Assembly: GCA_022709625.1 (NCBI GenBank)
Contig: JAKLIL010000103.1
Coordinates: 1 to 6,684 of the forward strand
Direction of reading: 5' to 3'
DNA: 6,684 nucleotides
Origin: Verrucomicrobiota bacterium
GTDB lineage: Bacteria; Verrucomicrobiota; Kiritimatiellia; CAIQIC01; Lenti-01
Shown here: one piece after another, positions 1-5,989 of the stretch
How positions within the stretch are numbered: position 1 is the stretch's first letter
How the letters are laid out: every line of letters begins with the position of its first letter
Notes under the pieces: generated by a model
Told to the model about the DNA's origin: nothing
The model's database searches: none
Seen by the model: the letters and a program-made list of their open reading frames with translations, nothing else
Position numbers and translations under genes: made by a program

Positions 1-219
1 TGCCACCTCGCCCACGCCGGCCATCCCATCGCCGGCGACACCCTCTACGGCTCAACTGTCCTTCCCCCAGTCTCAGGTCTCCAGTCTGTAGTCTCTGGTC
101 TCCCTTCTTCCCCCCGCCACTGGCTCCACGCCGCCCGCCTCATCTGCACCCATCCCGCCACCGGCACATCCTTCGACCTCTCCTGCCCCTGGCCTCCCGA
201 TTGGCCACCGACTGTCTGA
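1..219 (+). CDS. RluA-family pseudouridine synthase, C-terminal end (5' truncated by window)
   Basis: The first frame opens inside a gene and encodes 72 residues before TGA at 217-219. The opening CHLAHAGHPIAGDTLYG matches the conserved C-terminal signature of the RluA/RluD family (HxxHxGHPIxGDxxYG), enzymes that isomerise specific uridines in rRNA or tRNA to pseudouridine. The following RHWLHAARL and THPATG segments match the family's usual end (LHAxRLxFxHPxTG). The catalytic aspartate would lie upstream of the window, so activity and the exact subfamily cannot be judged. Between the signature and RHWLHAA, a repeat tract is translated as a low-complexity stretch (about residues 20-36) where relatives usually have only a few residues. 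The stop overlaps the ATG of the next gene (TGATG), which suggests translational coupling. The family call is firm; the substrate is unknown. Confidence 0.88.
   Translation, partial: CHLAHAGHPIAGDTLYGSTVLPPVSGLQSVVSGLPSSPRHWLHAARLICTHPATGTSFDLSCPWPPDWPPTV
70..104 (+). repeat. Five-unit GTCTNNN heptamer tandem tract inside the pseudouridine synthase gene
   Basis: The sequence reads GTCTCAG, GTCTCCA, GTCTGTA, GTCTCTG, GTCTCCC: five consecutive 7-base units that share GTCT. The 7-base period is not a multiple of three, so this is not a simple codon repeat. The tract is open in the coding frame and sits at a variable loop of the protein. It resembles low-complexity tracts that I recall from intergenic DNA of Verrucomicrobia-like genomes (memory, not checked). 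Confidence 0.75.
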
Positions 220-2003
220 TGCCCGTCTCCGCCCCCATCTTGATTGCCGCCATCAACGCGCGGCACAGCCACGCCTCGCTGGGCGCGCGGTACCTGTTGG
301 CGAACATGGGTGAACTGCGACCGCAGACAGAGTTGGTGGAATTCACGATCCAGCAGCCCGCCGCCGAAATTGCCGCGGCCATCGCCGCGCGAAATCCCCA
401 AATCCTCGGCCTCGGCGTCTACATCTGGAACATCGCGCGCGTCGCCGAACTGCTCCCGCTCCTGCGCCACAACTCGCCGCAACTGAAAATCGTTCTCGGC
501 GGGCCTGAGATCCCGGCACGAGGTCGTGCCGGCTCCAGTGCCGATCCGTTTTTGGAGCCCCCGATGCCCTCGTCGGGCGGCTGTCCACCGGAGCGCGGCC
601 ATCTTGGCCGCTCCGAATGCGGGCAGGATGCCCGCACTCCCAACAAAAACAGCCCGGACGGCTCGGCGAGCCGTCCCTACCTTCCCCATCCTGAAAATCC
701 TGTTAATCCTGTCACAATGGCTGTTTCGGATTTGGCTGATTATCTGATCCTCGGCGAAGGCGACCTCGCCTTCCCTGCCCTCTGCCGCGACCTGGTTTCC
801 GCCTCCCCTTCGCGCCCATCTGCGTCCATTTGCAGTACCCTTCGTCCCCTGCCTCCCGACCTCGCCTCCCTCCGTCTCCCCTACGACGAATACACCGACA
901 CCGATCTTGCCCACCGCCTGCTCTACGTCGAATCCTCCCGCGGCTGCGCCATGCGCTGCGACTACTGCGTCTCCGCCAACGACGAAAGCGTCCGCGTCTT
1001 CCCGATGTCGCCCCTGCTGACCGCCTTCGACAACCTGCTCGCCCGCGGCGCGAGTATCTTCAAGTTCTGCGACCGCGCGTTCAACCTCGATATTCCCCGC
1101 GCCGTCGAAATTCTCTCGTTCTTCCTCGACCACCTACCGCGCCATCCCGGCTTGTTTCTGCACTTCGAAATGCTTCCCGACCGTTTTCCCGCCGAATTGC
1201 GCGAGATTCTTTCCCGTTTTCCGCCGCGTTCGCTCCAACTCGAAATCGGCATCCAGTCGTTCAATTCTGTGGTCCTCGAAACCATCCGCCGCCCGCAGAA
1301 TCTCGACCGCGCCGCGGACAACCTGCGCTTCCTGCGCGAAAGCACCCAGGCCTGGCTGCATCCCGATCTGATTGCGGGACTTCCCGGCGAAACGCCCGAG
1401 AGCTTCGCCGCCGGCTTCGACCGACTGTTCGCCCTTGGCCCGCACGAAATCCAGCTCGGCATCCTGAAAAAACTACCCGGGGCCCCCATCGCGCGACACG
1501 ACGACGCCTTCGCCATGCGCTATTCCCCCGCGCCGCCCTACGAGATCCTGGCCACGCGCGACTGGCCCGCCGTGGAACTTGCCCGCACCGCCCGCTGCGC
1601 CCACTGGTGGGATGCCATCGTCAATTCCCAACGCCTCATTCCCGCCGCGCCGCTGATCTGGAAAGACAAGCCTTCCGTCTTCGCTGCGTTCCTGGATTTT
1701 TCCGATTGGATGTCTGCCCGTTTTGCCCAACCTCACGGCATTCCGCTCTCAGACCTCGTCGCGGCCGTCTTCGATTACTTGACCCAAGCCCGCGGCATCG
1801 CGCCCGCAACCGCCGCCGACGCCCTCATCCGCGGCTACCGCCACGCCGGCGCGCGGGACGTCCCCGCGATTCTTGCCCCGCATTTGCTCCGCGAACCGCC
1901 GCCCCCGGCCCGCGATCTCCCCAAACCCCTCCGCCGCCAGTTCCTCCGCTGGACATGGAATGAGGCAAGCCTTACGCTTTCAAAAAATCGTCCCCTATCC
2001 TGA
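219..2003 (+). CDS. B12-binding domain radical SAM protein, DUF4080 type
   Basis: Encodes 594 residues from the ATG at 219, which overlaps the preceding stop. A TTG at 201 is in frame, but the ATG fits the coupling and the family N-terminus better. Residues about 3-185 form a cobalamin-binding-like domain (AAINARHSHASLGARYL, GLGVYIWN, VLGGPEI, ADYLILGEGD). The radical SAM core follows from about residue 235, with the [4Fe-4S] motif CAMRCDYC (C243, C247, C250), then IGIQSFN and HPDLIAGLPGET. The remaining C-terminal part, from about 430, matches the DUF4080 region. The family is known only as predicted B12-dependent radical SAM enzymes, and the substrate is not established. Unusually, about 70 residues of repeat-encoded sequence (about 99-170) separate GGPEI from ADYLI, where relatives have a short link. 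A second repeat-like stretch lies at about 198-206. The stop codon lies inside a 26-bp repeat. The family call is strong; activity despite the insert is uncertain. Confidence 0.9.
   Translation: MPVSAPILIAAINARHSHASLGARYLLANMGELRPQTELVEFTIQQPAAEIAAAIAARNPQILGLGVYIWNIARVAELLPLLRHNSPQLKIVLGGPEIPARGRAGSSADPFLEPPMPSSGGCPPERGHLGRSECGQDARTPNKNSPDGSASRPYLPHPENPVNPVTMAVSDLADYLILGEGDLAFPALCRDLVSASPSRPSASICSTLRPLPPDLASLRLPYDEYTDTDLAHRLLYVESSRGCAMRCDYCVSANDESVRVFPMSPLLTAFDNLLARGASIFKFCDRAFNLDIPRAVEILSFFLDHLPRHPGLFLHFEMLPDRFPAELREILSRFPPRSLQLEIGIQSFNSVVLETIRRPQNLDRAADNLRFLRESTQAWLHPDLIAGLPGETPESFAAGFDRLFALGPHEIQLGILKKLPGAPIARHDDAFAMRYSPAPPYEILATRDWPAVELARTARCAHWWDAIVNSQRLIPAAPLIWKDKPSVFAAFLDFSDWMSARFAQPHGIPLSDLVAAVFDYLTQARGIAPATAADALIRGYRHAGARDVPAILAPHLLREPPPPARDLPKPLRRQFLRWTWNEASLTLSKNRPLS
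513..713 (+). repeat. Composite array of short inverted repeats within the B12-binding domain
   Basis: A run of compact palindromes lies between the codons for GGPEI and ADYLI. They are CCGGCACGA/TCGTGCCGG (513-521 and 524-532, 9-bp stem), GCGGCC/GGCCGC (595-600 and 606-611), TGCGGGC/GCCCGCA (618-624 and 630-636) and GGACGGCTC/GAGCCGTCC (656-664 and 668-676, 9-bp stem). A 26-bp non-palindromic element follows (688-713). The whole stretch is open in frame and encodes a proline-, serine- and arginine-rich peptide with no family similarity that I can see. It looks like intergenic repeat DNA captured by the gene, comparable in principle to the Rickettsia palindromic elements. Confidence 0.8.
688..713 (+). 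repeat. 26-bp repeat, copy 1 (three ATCCTGWWA-like 9-mers), intragenic
   Basis: Built from three 9-base units starting ATCCTG (ATCCTGAAA, ATCCTGTTA, then ATCCTGTC). It is translated here as PENPVNPV. It is identical over 26 bases to the copy at 1997-2022, and both are preceded by a C run and followed within a few bases by ATGG. The ATG after this copy (717) is in frame with the gene. I recall similar elements as dispersed repeats in Planctomycete- and Verrucomicrobia-like genomes (memory, unchecked). Confidence 0.85.
816..835 (+). repeat. Short imperfect tandem (CCATCTGCGT / CCATTTGCAG) within the radical SAM gene
   Basis: Two adjacent 10-base units match at 7 of 10 positions. They lie in the variable linker between the B12-binding domain and the radical SAM core and encode part of a serine/proline-rich stretch. 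The wording resembles a dispersed intergenic repeat of the same kind as the others here, but two short units are weak evidence. Confidence 0.4.
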
Positions 2004-2022
2004 AAATCCTGTTAATCCTGTC
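1997..2022 (+). repeat. 26-bp repeat, copy 2, forming the junction between two radical SAM genes
   Basis: Identical at all 26 positions to the copy at 688-713 but read in another frame. The TGA within its first unit (2001-2003) is the stop codon of the upstream gene. The rest makes up nearly all of the 24-bp spacer before the ATG at 2028. No Shine-Dalgarno-like purine run is left upstream of that ATG. Confidence 0.88.
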
Positions 2023-2027
2023 TAAAA

Positions 2028-2954
2028 ATGGATTCCTCCCCCTATTCCCCCTGCCGGCTGTGCCCGCGCCAATGCGGCGTCGATCGCCTTGGCGGCGCAC
2101 CGGGCGTCTGCGGCGAAACCGCCGACTTGCGCATCGCTTCATGGGGCCCGCACATGGGCGAGGAACCGTGCTTCACCGGGACCCGCGGCTCCGGCACTAT
2201 TTTCTTTTCCGGTTGCTCCTGCCACTGCTTCTTCTGCCAGAATTGGCAGATTTCCAACGCCCACGGCTTGGGCCAGACCGTTTCCGCCGAGGCGTTCCAC
2301 CGCCTTGCACTGGGCCTCATCGAAACCGGCGTGCACAATTTGAACTTCGTCACCCCCGACCATTTTTGGCCGCATATCGAAGCCCTCTGCGCCCGCCTCC
2401 GCGACGACGGCGTGAAAATTCCGTTGCTTTTCAACTCCTCGGGTTACCAACTCCCTGCGCTGGTTTCGCGCTACGCCGCGCAAATGGACATCTTCATGCC
2501 CGACTTCAAGTTCGCCGATCCCGTCTTGGCCCGCGCCGTCATGCGCGACGAACGCTATCCTGAAATCGCCCTGGAAGCCCTGCGCCTGATGGTCGCCGAA
2601 AAGGGGTTTCTCGACCCCTTCGATCCGACGGGCATGGAACCCGCCCGGCGCGGCGTGCTGGTCCGCCATCTCGTTCTGCCCGGCCACGTCGACAACACCC
2701 TGCGCGTCCTCGACCTGCTGCGCGAGGAATTCGGCCGCTGGCTGCCGCTCTCGCTGATGAGCCAATATGCGCCAACCCCCGCCGCGCAACCCCGCCCGCC
2801 TTTCGATCGCCGCCTCGGCCCCGCCGAATACCAAGCCGCCTGCGACCGCGCCCGTGAACTCGGCTTTGAAAATCTTCTCGTACAACCCCTCGCCGTCACC
2901 GACGACTTTTTGCCCGATTTCGAGCGAAAGAAACCGTTTAAGGGGAACCCTTGA
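2028..2954 (+). CDS. Radical SAM protein, COG1313 / PflX (pyruvate formate-lyase-activating-like)
   Basis: Encodes 308 residues, close to the usual family length. The N-terminus carries the accessory cysteines typical of COG1313 (CRLCPRQC at C9, C12, C16, and C28). EEPCFTGTRGSGTIFFSGC leads into the radical SAM cluster motif CSCHCFFC (C63, C67, C70), which binds the [4Fe-4S] cluster that cleaves S-adenosylmethionine. Downstream blocks VTPDHFWPHI, NSSGYQ, DIFMPDFKFAD and SLMSQYAPTP match the family. Members are named PflX from resemblance to glycyl-radical activases, but no glycyl-radical partner is visible here and the true substrate is unknown. The gene follows the DUF4080 radical SAM gene by 24 bp and is probably co-transcribed. 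The spacer is repeat DNA without a clear ribosome-binding site, so translation may depend on coupling or be SD-independent. Confidence 0.92.
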   Translation: MDSSPYSPCRLCPRQCGVDRLGGAPGVCGETADLRIASWGPHMGEEPCFTGTRGSGTIFFSGCSCHCFFCQNWQISNAHGLGQTVSAEAFHRLALGLIETGVHNLNFVTPDHFWPHIEALCARLRDDGVKIPLLFNSSGYQLPALVSRYAAQMDIFMPDFKFADPVLARAVMRDERYPEIALEALRLMVAEKGFLDPFDPTGMEPARRGVLVRHLVLPGHVDNTLRVLDLLREEFGRWLPLSLMSQYAPTPAAQPRPPFDRRLGPAEYQAACDRARELGFENLLVQPLAVTDDFLPDFERKKPFKGNP

Positions 2955-2959
2955 GAGAG

Positions 2960-3200
2960 GGCGGCAAACAGAGTGCAGCTTGCCGTGGCCATGTGCCTGG
3001 CGGAAGCGGTCGCGCAGGTACGGTGCGCAAGCCCGCCCATGCGGGCGAGCACAACCGAACCCCCCAGGACGGAAGCGCGCGGTAGAAGGCTACAAACAAG
3101 CGTGGGGCCTCGTCGTTGACCTTTTGGGCTGGGCGAGCGTATCCTCGTGCCGAATAGGGCCATCAAACAATCGCGGGGAAAGAGGATATAGTCCCCCGAT
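2960..3200 (+). ncRNA. Candidate structured RNA of unknown class
   Basis: Successive hairpins can be drawn. They are CGGCAA/TTGCCG (2962-2967 and 2980-2985), a compound stem at 3021-3057 with core GCCCGC/GCGGGC around a CCAT loop and outer GTGC/GCAC pairs, GTAG/CTAC (3082-3085 and 3090-3093), CGAG/CTCG (3134-3137 and 3144-3147), and TCG(C)GGGGA/TCCCCCGA with a 12-base loop (3171-3179 and 3192-3199). Hairpins form easily in GC-rich DNA, so this is only suggestive. The strand is assumed from the flanking genes. It could be a leader, an independent RNA, a set of REP-like repeats or nothing functional. Confidence 0.22.
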
Positions 3201-3312
3201 GGGTATGGGCAAGGACAGACAAAGACAGAAAAACCTAGACTGACATTTTAGTGCGTTGACGCGCAGATCGTCCCTTCGAAAGTAGCGAGTTGAATTGCAA
3301 GACGACTGAGCG

Positions 3313-3351
3313 GAGGCGCGCCGTATAGGCGCGGCCTCGGCTTTGTGTTTT
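3313..3351 (+). terminator. Possible terminator-like hairpin with T-rich tail
   Basis: GAGGCGCGCC (3313-3322), loop GTATA, then GGCGCG(G)CCTC (3328-3338) forms a 10-bp stem with one bulged G. A T-rich but interrupted stretch follows (CTTTGTGTTTT). It could end transcription from the upstream operon or a small RNA. The tail starts a few bases after the stem and contains G residues, so an intrinsic terminator is uncertain. The T8 run at 3399-3406 is an alternative end point but lacks a strong adjacent stem. Confidence 0.25.
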
Positions 3352-3464
3352 GCAAGGGGCGCTACCCCTCGAAGGAACACAGGTTGGGGCCGTGCCACTT
3401 TTTTTTCGGCCACAATTCTTTTGCAGCTCGCCACCCCGAAGGAACTTCAAAGAAGCCGAAAAAC

Positions 3465-4712
3465 GTGAAAATCACATCTGCCGTCTTGACCGCCGTTGCG
3501 GCCACTCTTCTTCTGGGGTGCGGAGTAAAGGAAGAAGAATATCAGCGGGTTGTTGGCGAGCTTCGCCAAGCAACGCAAGAAATCAACCGCCTCAAAGAAG
3601 AGGCTGCCAACGCAAAATCGAAATCGGACTCCGCCCAAATCGTTTTAGCTGGAGCCGAGCAAAGAATCGTCGAATTGACCGCGGAGGTTGATCGGCTTGA
3701 CCGTCTCAACAGGGAATCCGCTTGTTTTATCGAGGCGGGGGTCAAGTTGCAGGCCGGCGATTTATCCGGTGCCGTTCAAGCATACACGTCGTTCGTTCGA
3801 GATTTTCCCGCGAGCCAGCAGGCTCCGATGGTGCGCGCACGGATTCCCCAAATATGGCAACGAATTGCAGGGCAGAGTCGCACGTGGTCTTCGGCCAGCG
3901 GATCGAAGATCGTGGCAAGGTATTTACCAGGGAAAGTTGCGGAAGCAGGAGCGGGCAACGTGCCGCTTTTAACAGAGGCGGGGGCGGAGGTCAAAATCCC
4001 CTTGGCCAAACTGTCCGATGGGGACCGCGCATGGATGGCTGGATTGCCACTGGCGATGCAACCCCAAGCGGCCTCCCCATCGATGCCGCAAGGGATCAAG
4101 CAAATTGAATCCGAAGCTGTTCCGAAGATTGCGGCAAAACCTATGCCGCCCCAATCGCCGGGGGGGCTCATACGAGAAAACACCAAAGCGAAACCTGTTT
4201 ATAGGTCCAAATCATCCGATTATGACGACACCTGGACAAAACTCGAGAGATGCAGACTGCTGGACAATGCGTCGAACGACGGCGATTCATTCCACGTTAA
4301 GGCGGATGGGAAGGAATATATATTCAGACTTTATGAAGTTGACGCGCCGGAGAGTGAAACCGACGCCCAAGTTGCAAGTCGAATTGAAGAGCAAATGGCG
4401 TATTTTGGGTTAAGCGAAGAAGATGTTCTTGCCAAGGGCAAAGCGGCGAAAGAATTCTCGCGGGACCAGCTGAAACGACCGTTTACGGTAATGACGCGCT
4501 TTATGGATGCGATGGGACGATCGGATTTGCCTCGCCATTATGCCTTCATCATCACCGCCGACGGGGAAGACCTTGGACAGGTATTGGTTGCACATGGGCT
4601 GGCAAGGGCATGGGGCCAACGGGCCGCCGGTCGCGAGAACATCTACAACGCGTTGAAAGAGCTTGAGAAGGAAGCTCAGAAGCATAGACGCGGCGTATGG
4701 CAGGGAAGGTGA
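3465..4712 (+). CDS. Lipoprotein with coiled coil, SHD1-like domain and staphylococcal-nuclease (TNase) domain
   Basis: I choose the GTG at 3465 (415 residues). It places a signal peptide at the very N-terminus, with lipobox LLGC and lipidated Cys19. The in-frame ATG at 3345 would add 40 atypical residues ahead of it. Order of parts: a charged coiled coil (about 26-83); a helical TPR-like stretch (about 84-131) containing AVQAYTSFVRDFP; an SHD1-like domain (about 139-191; RTW...G...KIPLAKLSDGDRAW); a proline-rich linker; and an SNase domain (about 256-414). Catalytic residues align with S. aureus nuclease: D274 (DGDSF), R288 and D293 and E296 (FRLYEVDAPE), and R352 (AMGR). They correspond to D21, R35, D40, E43 and R87. 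The protein should be a membrane-anchored, calcium-dependent nuclease facing the periplasm or exterior. Codons are visibly less GC-rich than in the upstream operon. No strong ribosome-binding site is seen. Its 3' end faces the convergent ATPase gene. Confidence 0.87.
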   Translation: MKITSAVLTAVAATLLLGCGVKEEEYQRVVGELRQATQEINRLKEEAANAKSKSDSAQIVLAGAEQRIVELTAEVDRLDRLNRESACFIEAGVKLQAGDLSGAVQAYTSFVRDFPASQQAPMVRARIPQIWQRIAGQSRTWSSASGSKIVARYLPGKVAEAGAGNVPLLTEAGAEVKIPLAKLSDGDRAWMAGLPLAMQPQAASPSMPQGIKQIESEAVPKIAAKPMPPQSPGGLIRENTKAKPVYRSKSSDYDDTWTKLERCRLLDNASNDGDSFHVKADGKEYIFRLYEVDAPESETDAQVASRIEEQMAYFGLSEEDVLAKGKAAKEFSRDQLKRPFTVMTRFMDAMGRSDLPRHYAFIITADGEDLGQVLVAHGLARAWGQRAAGRENIYNALKELEKEAQKHRRGVWQGR

Positions 4713-4762
4713 AACACAAAACCGCGAAGCCAATAATATGCCCTTGCAAAGACCGGTCGCCC

Positions 4763-5959
4763 TTAAGTCGCGGCGATCGGAGGTCGGCGCTTGGCCTTTT
4801 CGAGATAGCCGTTGTTCCAACGTCGCAATGGAACGGCATCGATGCGCTCATGCAGCGCATAGGGCTCCGCTTCGGCGGGATGCAGGACCCACAGGCGGTC
4901 GAGCTTCAAATCGTCCAGCGCGATGCGCATGGACGGCGTCAGCTTCGGTGCGTCGCTGGCCTTGAATTCGAACCCGTAGCGGCGGCCCCCGCGCAGGAGC
5001 AGCAGGTCCAGTTCCGCCCCCCGCTGGGTGGCCCAGAAATAGGCGTCCCGGTCGCCCGTCCAGGATAGGATTTGCTCCAAGGCAAACCCCTCCCACGACG
5101 CGCCTAGCCGGGGATGGGCCAGCAAGCCGTCCATGCCTTCCGTCCCGAGAAAGTAGTGCAGCAGCCCGCTGTCGCGAAAATACAGTTTGGGGGATTTGAC
5201 CTGCCGCTTGCCCAAATTCTCGTGCCACGGCGGCAGCTGGCGCAGGAGATAGGATCCGCAGAGGATGTCCAAATAGTGCCGGGCCGTGCCGGCCGCCACG
5301 CCCAGCGCGCGGCCCAGTTCCGCCAGGTTCAGGATCTGCCCGTGGTAGTGCGCCGCCATGCTCCAAAACCGGCGCAGGGCGGAAGCCGGCACACGCAGGC
5401 CCAGTTGGGGCACGTCGCGCTCCAAGAACGTCTGCACGAAACCCTCGTGCCAGCGCGCGGCCGCCGCGGCGTCCTTCGCCAGAAATGCCGGCGGCAGTCC
5501 ACCCCGAATCCACAACCGGTCCTGGTCTTTCGCGCCAACCTCCTCGACCGTCAGGCCCGGCATGTGGACGAACTGGGCGCGGTCGGCCAGCGACTCGGAA
5601 ACGCCGCGAACCAAATCCGGCGACGCGCTGCCCAACAGCAAAAACCGCGCCGGAATTCCTTTGCGGTCGCACAGCGGGCGCAGAATGCGGAACAGTTCCG
5701 GCATCCGCTGGATCTCGTCCAGCACCACCAGGCCGCGCTTTTCGGCCAGCGTTTTTTCCGGCATGGCCCGCAGGCTTTCCATCCCGGCCGAGCTTTCAAG
5801 ATCGTACCAAGTTACGTCGGCGCGACCCTCGCAGAACATGTTTGCCAAGGTGGTCTTGCCGACTTGCCGGGCGCCCAGCAATACCGTCGCGGGCGACTCC
5901 TCGCAACGAACGGAGAGAGCTCCCAACAGACGTTTGCGCTGAATTTCTTTATGTTGCAT
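4763..5959 (-). CDS. AAA_14 / DUF4143 family ATP-binding protein
   Basis: Encodes 398 residues on the minus strand, the usual size for this family. Walker A is GARQVGKT (residues 29-36) and Walker B is GLVVLDEIQ (D81, E82), followed by the sensor-like FLLLGSASPDL (106-116) and the family block WIRGGLPPAF (150-159). Residues about 209-233 (ILNLAELGRALGVAAGTARH) look like a winged helix. The C-terminal DUF4143 domain carries GASWEGFALEQI and a PD-(D/E)xK-like pattern (E316, D318, E331, K333). Members are predicted P-loop ATPases common in accessory regions; their role is not settled. An in-frame TAG lies 27-30 bp upstream of the ATG, so the start cannot extend further. The gene is convergent with the nuclease lipoprotein (50-bp gap, no clear terminator) and divergent from the AbiEi gene. 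Its start codon lies in a hairpin. Confidence 0.92.
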   Translation of the reverse strand: MQHKEIQRKRLLGALSVRCEESPATVLLGARQVGKTTLANMFCEGRADVTWYDLESSAGMESLRAMPEKTLAEKRGLVVLDEIQRMPELFRILRPLCDRKGIPARFLLLGSASPDLVRGVSESLADRAQFVHMPGLTVEEVGAKDQDRLWIRGGLPPAFLAKDAAAAARWHEGFVQTFLERDVPQLGLRVPASALRRFWSMAAHYHGQILNLAELGRALGVAAGTARHYLDILCGSYLLRQLPPWHENLGKRQVKSPKLYFRDSGLLHYFLGTEGMDGLLAHPRLGASWEGFALEQILSWTGDRDAYFWATQRGAELDLLLLRGGRRYGFEFKASDAPKLTPSMRIALDDLKLDRLWVLHPAEAEPYALHERIDAVPLRRWNNGYLEKAKRRPPIAAT

Positions 5960-5989
5960 ATCGAAAGTCTACTTGGCGATATTCAACAT
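5951..5989 (-). promoter_or_regulatory. Hairpin enclosing the ATPase start codon, with an overlapping mini-ORF
   Basis: On the minus strand, ATGTTGAATATC (5989-5978) can pair with GATATGCAACAT (5962-5951) at 11 of 12 positions across a 15-base loop. The second arm contains the ATPase ATG (5959-5957). The first arm begins with another ATG that opens the short ORF MLNIAK, ending at TAG (5971-5969). An AAGGAG sequence (plus-strand 6003-6008) lies 13 bases before that first ATG but over 40 bases before the ATPase start. The element could act as an RNA switch coupled to leader translation, or as a protein operator. It contains the smaller palindrome GATAT-TCAAC-ATATC (5978-5992). Confidence 0.4.

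Larger units (their letters stand above)
2955..3464 (+). other. 510-bp gap without a convincing protein gene; hairpin-rich
   Basis: Frames are open here on both strands, but their translations look like arginine- and proline-rich shadows with no recognisable domain. I treat the gap as non-coding. The first part (about 2960-3200) is dense in short inverted repeats. The later part holds a GC-rich hairpin (3313-3338), a small AGGGG/CCCCT hairpin (3355-3369), a run of eight T (3399-3406) and two copies of CGAAGGAAC (3370-3378 and 3437-3445). No tRNA, insertion sequence or obvious promoter was found. Confidence 0.6.

Noticed and set aside
45..1133. Long minus-strand open frame opposite the pseudouridine synthase and radical SAM genes
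   Set aside because: A shadow of GC-rich coding DNA: the translation is low-complexity, without domains, and the plus strand has clear family motifs.
2139..2885. Minus-strand open frame opposite the PflX-like gene
   Set aside because: No recognisable domain; the plus strand encodes a full-length conserved radical SAM protein.
3060..3095. Resemblance to the SRP RNA core (CAGG...CGGAAG...GCGGTAG)
   Set aside because: Bases are missing from the conserved GGAA-capped stem and the flanks do not pair as helix 8 requires.
3175..3200. GGATATAGTCC resembling the 3' part of a group I intron core
   Set aside because: No matching upstream core strand or other group I elements are visible; the bases are better explained by a local stem.
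2955..3240. RNase P RNA or tmRNA
   Set aside because: The conserved 5' and 3' core blocks of RNase P RNA are absent or do not pair, and no tRNA-like end of tmRNA is present.
4713..4762. Bidirectional terminator between the convergent nuclease and ATPase genes
   Set aside because: Only a short ACCGGT palindrome is present, with no GC-rich stem followed by a T run.
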